In this document: piece after piece, positions 34,401 to 46,700 of the stretch
Position numbering within the stretch: position 1 is the first letter of the stretch
Layout: every line of letters begins with the position of its first letter
Assembly (NCBI RefSeq): GCF_901709675.1
Contig: NC_051095.1
Location: forward strand, 2,706,295 to 2,770,294
Source: Syngnathus acus
Lineage: Eukaryota; Chordata; Actinopteri; Syngnathiformes; Syngnathidae
Length of the DNA: 64,000 nucleotides
Direction: 5' to 3'
Made by a program: the position numbers and the translations under genes
Notes under the pieces: model-generated
Databases searched by the model: none
The model's input: the letters and a program-made list of their open reading frames with translations, nothing else
What the model was told of the DNA's origin: nothing

Positions 34401-34797
34401 ATTGAGTACAAGTCACAAACTCATCAAATCACACCAGTTGTGGATGGAAGATACACACACACGCACACACAGGGCTTCTTAAAAAGTTGCTGACAAGCAT
34501 GGAAGACGTTGATCGAAGCAATCAAATTAAAACAGCATTCCACCATTGCACCCGTGATGGTAAATGCCAGGAAGACTTTTTGCTCAGCTGCTGGACCGAC
34601 TGGGGGGTGGGGGTGGGGGTGAGACGGCGCTTATGGCAAGAAGGGCACACCTCTTGTTGGAGTTATTGCTTCCCATATTGTAGTCACACAGAGGTTAGGA
34701 CGTGAAGGTCGACGGGGAGGTTATTTTCCTCAGTGTCCAACTCTGTTTAGGCGTCCCCCAGGGGTCCCCCTCGATCCCGTCCTCTTTTCTTTCAGCG
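31421..34797. other. Region between chrnb1 and fgf11
   Basis: About 3.4 kb. The right part is 3' UTR and flank of fgf11 and contains a LINE relic at about 34745-34796. Short CA/GT runs lie at 32605-32635, 33056-33083 and 34452-34469, and a T-run at about 32863-32881. A candidate distant fgf11 polyadenylation signal is the minus-strand AATAAA near 31985. No gene is seen. Confidence 0.4.
34745..34796 (+). pseudogene. LINE reverse transcriptase relic in the fgf11 3' UTR
   Basis: The plus strand reads GVPQGSP, and after a one-base frame change LDPVLFSF, the hallmark non-LTR reverse transcriptase block. It begins directly beyond the fgf11 stop codon (34798-34800 on the minus strand), antisense to that gene. 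The fragment is too short to assign a clade. Confidence 0.6.
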
Positions 34798-37733
34798 CTA
34801 GGACGACGAGGTTTTGGTTTTGCTTTGAGGGTCTTTCTTGTCGTTATGGTGCACAGGCGAGTCATTGGAGGTCTTGGGCGTTTTCCTAGGCGGACTCTGC
34901 TCGGCGACGTCGTGTAGAGACGGCTCTCTGTACATGGCCACTGTATAGGAAGTAAGAAAAATAATTCATTTGTGGTAGGACCTGAAATCAGAATCTTTGC
35001 TACCTTCAATGAGTTTGGGTAGAAAATGTGCGGCGCCCTTGGTCTTCTTGACGCGATTTCCCTTCATGACCTGCCCGTCCCGGTTGATGCCGATGTACCA
35101 GGCCCGACCCGATTGCGTCTGTCTGTACAGGATGGACGAGTAGGTGACGTAGTAGTTCTCGAACACGCATTCTTTGAACTTGCACTCTGGCGTGAAGTGT
35201 TCCTGGAAGACACGCACGCAAAGGTGATAGGTGAAGAATAACACATTTGAGGTATGGCCAACTGGAGGGAAATGGAGCCCACATTTCATCCTGACAGGGT
35301 TACTAGACCGAGATCCTGATACCGGGATGCCATTACTTATCCTGCGCTTCACGTGTAACAAACAACAGACTTAGCCCACCCCTCCTTCTCCCTCGGACGG
35401 TCCAGCAACCCCACTTTCGGCCTTCAGTACACAAACATTTAAACTGTGACAATATGTCAACCAGCGGTACATCCGCTGCAAAGCCTTGCCCTTCCTGCAG
35501 CTCCCACGGTTTCCCTCTCAATGCCTCATTCCGCTTATCCTTCTTCACGGCATAGCGGCTACGCCACACCCCACCCGCCCGACCGCATCCTTCCGTCATG
35601 TTGTAACCTTGTCGGGGAACAAACCAATTTACAGGATTGATTTGGAGCCTTGATGTGACGCTGAGCAGAAAAGACCTGAATAAGGACTTTGCTCTCTCTC
35701 TCTTTCTTCTCTCACTCACTCCTTTCACATTGCCGTCTGCTCCTGGAGCTTTTCTCGAAGCTTCGGTGGAATATCTACACCTGGACAGTACAAAGATAAA
35801 ATCCCCCGTCCTCTTTTTGCTAACAACTAAGCGTGAGACTAGCAAAGAGAAGAAGTCAACCCTCTCACCCCGGGTGGCTGTCAGTTGCACTACTTTGTGT
35901 GAGAACACACTCATTTAAGTTGCCGCATTATTTACGAGGTGGGGGGGGAGCACATCTGTCTGCCGAGCTTTTACTCTGACATCACCCCATCACGCCAATC
36001 TCAGAATTTCCTTCTCGGCAAAGGATGAAAGGTCTCATGGTCACCCCTCGTCACCTTGATCTTAGCCCGTGCTACTTAGAGCCGACTTGAACTTGCTGCT
36101 GCACTTCCTCGACTCTTCAGTAGAGGGTGCTCTAAACTTGCAGCAACCTACCACATCGGCACAGTCCCCAGGCTTGTTTCTGTGCAACTTTTTTGGTTGC
36201 AGCAAAAGCATGCAGGTGTTCACTGAAGCTTCCCCTCGAGTCGCACCTGTTTGAGAACACGCACGTCGTTACACAACGCCGCTCGTCCGCCAACCATGTG
36301 ACCCGAGATCGCTCACTTGCAACGGCACGAGAGGCGATGGCGAGAAAAAGAAGAGGGGATAAAATAATTTACCACGAGGCCTCTGGGGAAATGGATTCAG
36401 TGTAAGATCTCTGCGAAACGTCAATAAACATTAGGCCAGAAAAAAAAAATGGATTACTCTTTGATTGGACACAAGAAAATGTAAGCTAACTTTCGTCGCA
36501 CACATTTGTTGACCACGTTCAAGAGGACGAATGTATTTCCCGGCATCAATAAGGCGCTTGCGCATTATGTGAATCTTTGCTGACTAATGCTTTAGTATTC
36601 AAAACGGGGCAGGGCAAACCTTGTGCTCAAGCGCCACATTAAAACATTTTTACAAAATTCAAATGGTTTGTTGCCTTAAATTCTGAGTGACCACAACTTT
36701 TTTTTCCCTTATTTTTTTTTACAGTGCAGGTCGTTCGTGAAACTTAGAAAAAAAATATATGCACTGGAAATGGTAGAAAAGAAATTCAGTTATTTGAATC
36801 TCCCTCATTTACATGACCGGCGGTAATGAGAACAGCTGGAGAGGTGCACGGGTGGTCAAGAAACAGAGGAGGGGGCGGGCGTCCTCACCTTGACTACCAG
36901 ACCCTCATTGAGCATTTGGGGCATTTCCTAAGGGAACGCGAATTATTCGCCCGCTTTCTTCCCCTCGCCACATTTCCCCTCATCCGTCACATGGCTTCTC
37001 ATCTCCTTCCTTCAGGCCATATGGGTCTTGCCACTTGAGAGGAGACACATTAGAGACGAGGTAGTGTGCCTAATGGGGGTCTCGGTGCTGGTGGCGGGCG
37101 GGGTTGGCGTGGTTGTTAATTTCCTTGATTTAAAAAAGAAAAAAAATAGAAAAAAAAGAAAAAGGCGAGTCTGAATATTGACTCCGGATACGACTGTTTG
37201 AAGAACATTTTTGGTTGAGCTCCACAGTCTTGTTTCATTGAGGTGTTAGATGCGGAGGATGGGAAAGGGAATACGACTGGGGTACCTGCCTGCCAGATTC
37301 CAGAGATTTTTTTTTCTCCCCCAACATGAGTCTCTTCTTGAAGGGAGGAAAAATGAAAGGAAGGGGAGCAGAGGGATGCTGACTCAAAGGAAAAAGAGAC
37401 TAGCAGTTTGTGATATGATGGCAGGGATGAGAAGGAAGGTCACAAAATAAATACATTTTAAATCTATAAATATGTATATTTATGTGTGTGTGTGTATTTC
37501 TCAACCTCCTTGCGCATTTCCAATCTCAATATTAAGTCCCAAGGTGCAACGCTGTGTTCATTGTTTTCAGAGTTTGGAGTTTTACAACTTTTTCCCCTTG
37601 TGGGTTGGATGGTGGAGGCCCCGCTACGGGTCCGACCCAATTAAGTCTTCCTGCCTCTCTGTGTTTATACCTGACTGCACATGTGGCTTTGCTGAGGGCA
37701 TGCAGTGGGAAGCCAAATTGACCTGGGTAGACA

Positions 37734-37768
<35 letters not shown>

Positions 37769-40700
37769 TATGTGTGTGTTTTATCGTACAGTTTAACACA
37801 GCATGACCGCCGCTCCCCCTCCTCTGTCCTCTACACACACACGCTAGCAGCAGCCACACATAATTTCCCTCTTCCCTCTTGTCTCTTCCCAGGAGGCTTT
37901 TCCACACCCCGCGTTTAATAAAATGGGCCACCGTGTCCTCAGCTGAGCGCTATTCATTTATTCATTTCATAACTCTGGTAACTGGTGCCGCAGCAAGAGG
38001 CCGACTTGTTTTCAATGATTCGTTTTCAATATTGTGTTCCGACTACAAGAGGGCTGATTAATTTTGAAAAATAATCAAAATTTTCTTTTTATATTAACAT
38101 TACAATTTAACGTGATTTTTTTTTTTCTTTTCCCAAGGTCATCTTGTGTTTTTTCGACTCAAATGGTAAATTAATCCATATTAGAATAATCAATATCCGA
38201 TTTGTTATACATGAATGTTTTGCTCTTTTAGGTTAAGTGTATATATATATAAAATATCACTTTACACATCATTTTATACCTTCTACATTTTAAAATCAAA
38301 TAACATTTGTATTAGTGTTCACTCCAGCAACCTCGAAAAATTCACCCAAACAAATTTGTGATATGAAAATTGCATTCTTCTTCATTTCGTGTCAATTTCT
38401 GTTCAATTAATTGTTCCACTCCCCCAGTACAAATTAGCAATCGAAATTCAATTTGCTAATCGTATTGCTCATATGTCAAAGGCGTAAACTCGTCGGGCAG
38501 GACATTGAGTGTGACCCTGACAAGATGGTAGAAAGGGGAGCACAAGGACAGCGGTGAAGGGGGACATGCGGATAGCGATGCAAGATAAATAAATAAATAA
38601 ATGCATAAATAAATAAATAAATGAAAGACAATGCAGCTGACACAATGCTGTTGTCACATCCCTCCAAGCTAAAGTGCTTGTTTGGAGATGCTCGTGGAAA
38701 GGGAAGTAGAGTGTTGAATAATTCACCCGCTGTTTGCAAATACTACGTGCATGCGCATTGACTGACGTCTTGTCGCTTAGCCGATGCACCTCGGCTACCG
38801 TCCATTTGTTACTTGACTTCATCACAAGCAAAAGTGTGAATAGTACCAAATGCTGCTTTAACCGTTCTTTCATGTCGCATTGAAAGAACACATAGGAATA
38901 AAAGCTACGCGGCTATGTTGCGCAACTTTGTAAACTGCAGTAATATTTTTTCGTAGATCAAGAAAATATCCTTGAGTATTGTTCAATTGTCTGTCTACGC
39001 GTGATGTGTTGCTGCACCGTTTGTGTTCAAATTCCCGTCGCTCAACACTCATCTAAACACTAGTTGTTAACTTAGGCCTTTCCCATTATATGTTAGTATT
39101 AAGCTAGCAATCTTTTCTGAGGCAAAGTTTTCTGGTTGAGTTGAATACACAATGTGTGGATCTTGGAGTTTTTTTTGGAAAATTTTCGCAACGACGCCCC
39201 TCTGCACGGTGTCCGCATGGGCCGAATTTTTGCATTGTGAACCTGCCGAAATTTCTAAACCACGTGGAAGCTTTCGTGTGGAAAACATGGCGGACGAGCA
39301 AGCACTGTTAAGTGTTTACTACTTTCTTTGTTTTGATGTTAAATCTGCTTCTTTAGATTGTTAATTTGTAGTCAACATTTTTTTTTTCCGCGTGCGACAC
39401 CAGCATCTCTGCACTTTCTTATCCCAGTTAAGCTATCAAGTGTGCCGGTTAAACAGGACACAATGTTACTTTTAGCAGCGTAACCTTTCCCTTAATGAGG
39501 TTGCACTGCTCGGATGGTCAGCCCGGACCGATGACTCGTCTTCCCGCATTGCGGAGCCAGCGCTCACTGAAGCTCTTTTGGATTCATCCTGGGGCGGGGG
39601 ACACCATACTACTCGCACGTTTCCAGCCGCATGAAGAAAAATGCCTCCCTCCTCAATTTCCTTCCTGCAGCTTTGCCCTCTAGCTTTCATTTGGAGGCTT
39701 ACACTTGCAGTGAGTAAGAGGCGAGCGAGCAGGTTGTTTGAGGTCGGGACGGGAAACAAAAGCCTCCCCGCACATCCGGGCTACCCGCCTTTCCCTGTCA
39801 TCTCACAGGGATTTTCTCAAACTTTTTTTCTGCAGGGGTACTTTCCCGTGTAAGATAGAAGTGGGTCACCTTGGCTCTGTTACAATAAAGCCTATAGTGA
39901 TTTTTCGCAACTGTGCAAAAAATGAATGTAGCGGAAATAAATATCACAATCGTTTTCTGGTCTTGACCGAGTCCAACTGAGGTTTTGTTCCTAAAAATGA
40001 GCATCCTCTTTCAAGTGAAACTTAAGGTTATCATAATAGCCACATTATTGTTTAACTTGACCGCGAGCGTCAAAGCAGGCAGTCTTTTTATTTCAGTCAT
40101 GTCGGCCAACAGCGGGATTATAAAATTTGGTTTTACCAAACAGAAGTGGCCTTAGCCACTACATAGCCAAATTAGTTTCTTTTTTTGTTCCATACTTGAT
40201 CTTTTTTTCCCCTTTTAATAAGTTAAAGGACAACCTCAGTCTCAACTGTTTTCCTCAATGGTTTTTTTTTCCGTCTTAAGGTCGGATCTTATCTAGACAT
40301 GGAGCTGTCAGACTTGGACCTAGGACTAGGACTGGGTAAAGGTGGACTATAGACTAGAGCCCTGACGAATGCACTGATCCGTGAGTGGCCCATACCGAAG
40401 TGTAGAGGTAGCCCTCGCTGTTCATGGCCACGTAGAGCCCCGTCTTGGTGCTTTGGATGGCCACGATGCGGAGGCCCACAGGAATCAAGTTGAACTGCAC
40501 TGTTGAAAACACACGCAAACAGAAAGATCAGAAAGTGGGAGGAATTAAAACACCAGCTGTAATCAACGACGGGAAATCCAAATTGTTTTTTTTTTTTTTT
40601 TTTGCACAAGGATCATTCGAAAGCCATTCCATGCACACAACATTCAATGCCCTCAATTACGTGTGTGCATTCTCAAGTGAGGGATGGATGGGTGGGTGAA

Positions 40701-43700
40701 GGATTTTTTTTTCTCCTTATCCCGGAAATGAAATATGGAATACTAGCAAGTTTCCAATCAATTTCAAATCGGGAGTTGCACCGGCATAATAAATGGAGAC
40801 AGAAAGTCAATTATGGCTACAATGAGGGCGAGGGGGGGGGGGGGTAGTTTGGGAGTCAGCGTAACTTACTAGGCAAATGGGAAATGCATTGAACTTTTCC
40901 TTCCATTCACTGAAATAAAGCGGCCGATTGTGGTAAATGTGGGCTCTTGTTGAAGGAGCCAGCACCTCAGCCAGCGCACGTGTCCCTCCTTGTCTTTCCG
41001 GAGGGGCTCGGCTTCTATTTGCCTCATCGATCTCTGCATCTCAAAGAGGCGCTCTTGCAAATGAGCCAAGTGTCACAATGGGAGGACAAATAGAGGGGAG
41101 AGCGCAATGGCTGGGAAAAAAAAGAAAAAAAATCCAATGTAGGGATCCAGGCTTTCTTTGTACTGTAGCCTGCCTTTCAAGTCCCGCTTTGACTTTTGTT
41201 CGGCCCTCAATAGTTTGCTTTCTTCCACAGTAAATAAGGCCTCACATCTACATCGTCGTCACCATCATCACCATTCCTGAATAAACACTCTTCCTCTGTT
41301 TTATTCAATTCGCCTGGGGGAAAAAATAAAAGATTAAAAAAAAAAAGCGCTTGTTTACTTTTATTTGTTGTTCCCCCGGGGAGAGGAAATGAGAGGGACG
41401 GGAAGAAGGTGTTGCCAAATCAATCCCGCCAGTCAATTTGAGGCCTGGAGATCATAGAGACAATAAATAAGCAAGGAGGGCGTGGAGTGGAGGTAGAATG
41501 GATGGGAGGGGGGACTGGCAGCGAGACACAAAGTTAAGCGATGCAAATGGCGGGATTGTGTTGGATGTGAAATCTATTGCAGTGACAGTACAAGTGCAGT
41601 GCTGCCTTGAGATTAGACTTGGCTAGCATAATGCTAACACACAATGGGAAACGCCTTAGATGGGCCAACACAACTAGCATTACTGTCACAGTAGTTGCAA
41701 ACCTGTAAAAAAAACAAATCATAGCAACACATGACGATATACTTTATAACAATGCTCAAAGGCGCGTATTCTTTATCCTCTGCAATAAAATTACTGATAT
41801 TACTGCAGCTCTTCTGTTAAGTTTCTTAATTTGTACTGTTATTTAAAAAAATTCTGTTCAAACATGTTCCCTTTCTGTATCATTTCTTATTTTCTGATAT
41901 CAGTAATTGGGCAATTTGCAAAAATAATGGATATTAACAATTCTTTCAATCATAGCAAAACATTTTCCAAAATCAGTACTACAAGTCAAAATATTTCAAA
42001 TCAGGACACATTTGATAACAATTTATATTGCTGTTTTGGGGGTGCTGGAACAGATGAACAGATGAACAGATGAACAGATTTCCATTCATATGAATAGGAA
42101 AGTATGATTTGAGTTGTACTATGGTATTGTGGTGGATTCCACGAGACACAGCAGACGCCCCATTTCACTTCACGTCGTATGCAATTCCTCAAGCGCTCAC
42201 TCTCACAGTCCTCGTCTTGTTCCTCGCAGTTCTCAAAGCTTTTAAATTCTCTTGTGCTGAATGATATCAAGCACAGGGGAAAGTCGGACAAAGAGACTCG
42301 GATGGTGGGTTGGAGAGCGAGCGAGACGTGTTGCAGAGCAAAGACGCAGATAAATAACATTTCCTTCCAACAGCGGGAGATGCTAATTAAAGAGGATAAA
42401 AGTCAGAGGACGACGCCGCTCCTCGTGGCTTTCTGATCTACACGCTGAGACTCAATATGGCTTTCATCACCCCAATCTCGCTTTCCTCCCGTCTTTCTTC
42501 TGTTTCCCTTCTTTTATCTTCCCACATTGTGCACCCGCCCGGTTCCTTCCGCAACAGAGTCGTTTGGGGTCAAATGAAGTAGAAAGCTTAATTGGCCGTG
42601 GAAAAACATTTGCAATGCGATTATAGTATTATGCTTGTTATACAATCAGTTAAAGGTGGCGTCTGGTGGAAAGACGTAGCCTGGCTAACGCTAGCACGTA
42701 AACAAAAAACTCAATCTGGTGCCTTGAGGGATGCAACCGTTTACTCGGGAGAAACCCAGCAACTTACTTAACATAAAAAAACACTTAACATAAAAAATAT
42801 TTATTCATTAATATTAATAATAATAATATTACTTTTAATAATAATAAATGATAATTTCATAATAGTCATTTAAGGCAACTTAACATAAAAAATATTTGTT
42901 CATTAATATTTAATAATAATAATAATAATAATTTTAATAATAATAAATGATAATTTCATAATAGCCATTTAAGGAGATTTCAAAAATACCGCTTGTGTGT
43001 GCTAGAAGCCTCGTATCTTTGTTGTCAATCTCCAGATTCGTCTATGGAAAGGTAATGCTGTCCCTCGGGTCCTTTTTGTCCACGTCCCGCCCGCACTGGC
43101 CAGGCAGTCCATGAGGGCAGGTGACAAATAGAGTCCGACAGGTGTCCCCGTGTTTTTGGCCCGTGAAGAAGGGATTGCCTGTGTCATGGTCAGGCGGCGT
43201 CACGACACCATCCAAAGTCTCGTGTTACACAGTGTTGATTGATACCCACTCGCTGTGTCACTTGCTGAATAATTCTTCGGTGGCGCTTGAGCACCTAATG
43301 CCTGTTTTTCTTCATCAGACTCCAGAAGTACGACATGACAAAGACCAATTTCAGCGTCTCTGAATCTGTTTTTCTTGCATGCCGACCAAGTACGGCCTTT
43401 TCACTTTTTGGTCCACTTGACCAATTCCAAACCCCAAGTAAACAAAGTCCCCACTCAGCAAACAACAGCCTGCCAATGTTTACGTCACGTAAAAAGGACA
43501 AGCGGCGGCCCCGCAGCTAAAAAAGTCTTAATGAATTGCTACAATGTAAATTTCACCCAGGCGGCCGTTGCCCCTCCCGCCGGGCTGTAAATCTAACAAT
43601 TGTGCCAACTTCATGTTTTGCGTCCAAATTGGTGTCATGACAGAAAAATACTGTGTTGCCACATCACCGACATCCCATAATAGTGACCCGGCCGGGAAAT

Positions 43701-46700
43701 CAGGACGCTTTTGGTCGTGTAGTGTCTTATCAGGATCAAACCAGGGTGCCCTCATGCATTGATTGGGACCTTCTGATATAGGGTGTGTTCTCCAACTTGA
43801 ATACTTCTCCCCACCTTTTCTCGAGTGTAGATAAGTTTACCAACACGTTGAACCACCCCACGACGTCGGTATTAGGGAGTATTGACTTACAGAAGGAGCT
43901 GCTTTCGTCCTTTGTGCCTTCCATGGTGCCGTTCGGCAGCATTTGAAGGTAGAAGCCGTGTCGGCAGTAGAGCCGCGTGACGATGCCCTTCAGCTGCGGC
44001 TCTGCGAAGCAAACACACGAGGGAAGGGTTAAACGGGTGCACGTGCATGCGAAGGAAAGCCCAAGTTCTGATATTCGCACTGGGAACTGGTCCAATAGTA
44101 AAGACGTCGCAATGTGTACGGGTCGTCGAGACGGCGCGTTGTTTGCCCTGCGTCATCGGGCCGATCAATCGCAGTTTGATATGTACCCGTGGCTAGAAAG
44201 CAAGATGTGAGGAGTCTCTGTCAACCGATGCTTGCAGTGAGTGGGGCAATCAGTCACTGCTAACAGGATCTCAAAATATCTACAATCTATCTTTTATTTT
44301 GGCTATTTCCTCTATTTAATGACAATCGCACCATGTTTGTGTAGTTCACGATCAAGTTACTGGTTGGAGTCCCAAAACCCAATACAGGCTCTCAGTTTTC
44401 AATAGAAGTGCGCCACAAAATCGCTTGGTACGCGGCAAAGAGTCGCCATCTGTAAATGTTTCAGTCCACTTCAGCTGCGTAATCCACACCCGGTGTTCAT
44501 GATGTTTTGGCGTATTGGGATTCTGTTTCGCGAGGAGCCAATTTGCGGCCGAAATATGAGTTGTGCGTGTCTAGTCTAAGGGCGCTGCAACCTAAAGAGT
44601 GGAAGATGTATTAGAAGAAGCGGCGGTGCGCAAATGTTCCCGCGATCAACTTTTAATGAGGAGCATCAACTATGAATGAGAACAGAGAAATCCAGGAGCC
44701 GCTGGCAGTTTGCCCTTCGTCGACAGCGGGCTTGTGTGAAGGCGTGTGCGCCTAAACCTTTAATTGAAACGTAGCGCCATGTAAAAATGAAAATTCTCAC
44801 GCTCTTATTCAGCACATCTCTGTTAATCATTTACAGCAACAAATATCATTTTCAACACACTCCTTCATTGTGCTTGAAAAATCAATTTGCAGTCTGTCCC
44901 AGAATCTGTCCGCTAACAAATATATCTGATTGGACACCACGATCTCAGTGGCAAGAGTGAATTTATGGAAGCCGCCGTGGATAAAACCTCATGCATCTGT
45001 GGTTGGATGGCCGGACGCAGAAGGTCAAACTGGAGTGTGGTAATCTGTAATATCCTGAGAGTTAATCCCAAATTAAGCCTCAAACCACACATGAGGCCAT
45101 GTGCCGCTTAGCACGGCTGCCTTGCATGGTGTAACCCCTGGCGGTGGGCGGAGCCAGTTGTTGACCTTCACTACGCTAATCCTGTAATAACCCTGTACCT
45201 GAGCGTCTCAAAGGGGAGATCAATCCAAAATGAATAAAATTCCAGATAAAATCTGTTCTTGACAAATCTATAAAACAGGTGAAAATAGATTGAGAAGCGT
45301 CTTTGGTCCGTCCGACCGGCGACGCTAATTGCTTCCCACAACAATGTGCTTCTCGTCGCAAACGCTGACGTCTCCCTGCGGCAGAGGCCGCCGCTTCCCA
45401 TTTGCGCGTTCGATATGCATATGGCAACGCAACCTCCTCCTTCAGCGCCTGACATCTTGTTCTTGCCGCCGACTGACAGCGGGAGACAAAGCACCGTCAA
45501 CTCTTGTCAAGAAGTAACTCTACGAAGTCGATTTCATTTACACCGGTGGGGGTGCGGAACGCCACGTCACGTGTGCTTTCTTTATGTTCCGTATTGTTTA
45601 AAAGGGTGCCGCCAAAAAGGTCAACACCGTTTGGGAAAGTCCTGCTTGACTGCGGCCACGCGTGACTTGCAGCCACCACTTCCTGCTGCTTTTCCACAGT
45701 TAATAAGATTGTTACTCCCTACTGACTCCAATATTTTCTCACTCTCTCTCTCGCTCTCTCACCATAAGCATGAGAGGCCCCGGGCTATTAATCTGTGGAT
45801 ATACAGTATGGATTTTACAACTGCTAGTATTTCAACTCTCAGCATTTATGGCATCAAATAGTAAACGCTTGAAGCTAAATGAATGGATGAATGAATGAAT
45901 GAATGAATGAATGACATCCCCTATGTTGAATGTGGAACATCTGGAGTGATGGGAAGAAATGTGAGGGAGAGTCTTTGCGATTGATGATTTTGAACTAATT
46001 GTGACCGACTGCAAGAAGAGTGAGTGAATGATTTAAAAACAAAAAACTACTTCTCCTCTTCTTTGCTCGCTCGATCAGCTCCGCCCTTGCAGTTGCTTAA
46101 CACTTGACTCAGTGATGAAGTGCAGTCAAAACCCAAAGTTTGCATCTTGAGAAGAATTTGAAAAGTCCAAAGGCATGAATGATACGCACAAGGTCAAGAA
46201 AGATGACATATTAAAATATCTCAAATAAATAAACACTGAGGAAAGCTGCTTGCACACTGGCCGGAGGCTTTGAGACTGTTGTTGTTTATCTAATAGGATT
46301 ACCATGATCGCATTTAACTGGGAGCACTATTTTTTAATTTCCATTTCATCTTCATCTGAGTGTTTACGAAGCCTTTTTAAAAAGACTTCTTTGTGGTATG
46401 GAAAGATTCTGCGTTCCATCTGAGCTGGACACACAGGATGAACCGAGCCGCAGATTTACACCCACTTCTGATCAACGGCGGGAGCTTAGTAAATTTTGAT
46501 TGTCAACAAATGCTAAATGGTCAAGCAAGTATCTAAAAGTGAATGGACTCCTGCTTAAACAAAAACAAATGTGAAGGCAACATTGAGACGACGGGGTCAA
46601 ACAGTACTCTGAGAGTGAATGATGTAAAGCTTAAAACAAAAAACAAAAAAGGACTTTAATGATCGAGTCTGAGCGACAAAAGAAGCCGCTGGAGACGAAA

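Larger units (their letters stand above)
35203..40395. other. fgf11 intron 3
   Basis: About 5.2 kb with no internal gene. Contents seen are GT runs at 37735-37782, an (AAAT)n run at 38585-38622, a G-run at 35940-35949 and several T-runs. No transposon with clear ends is visible. Confidence 0.45.
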
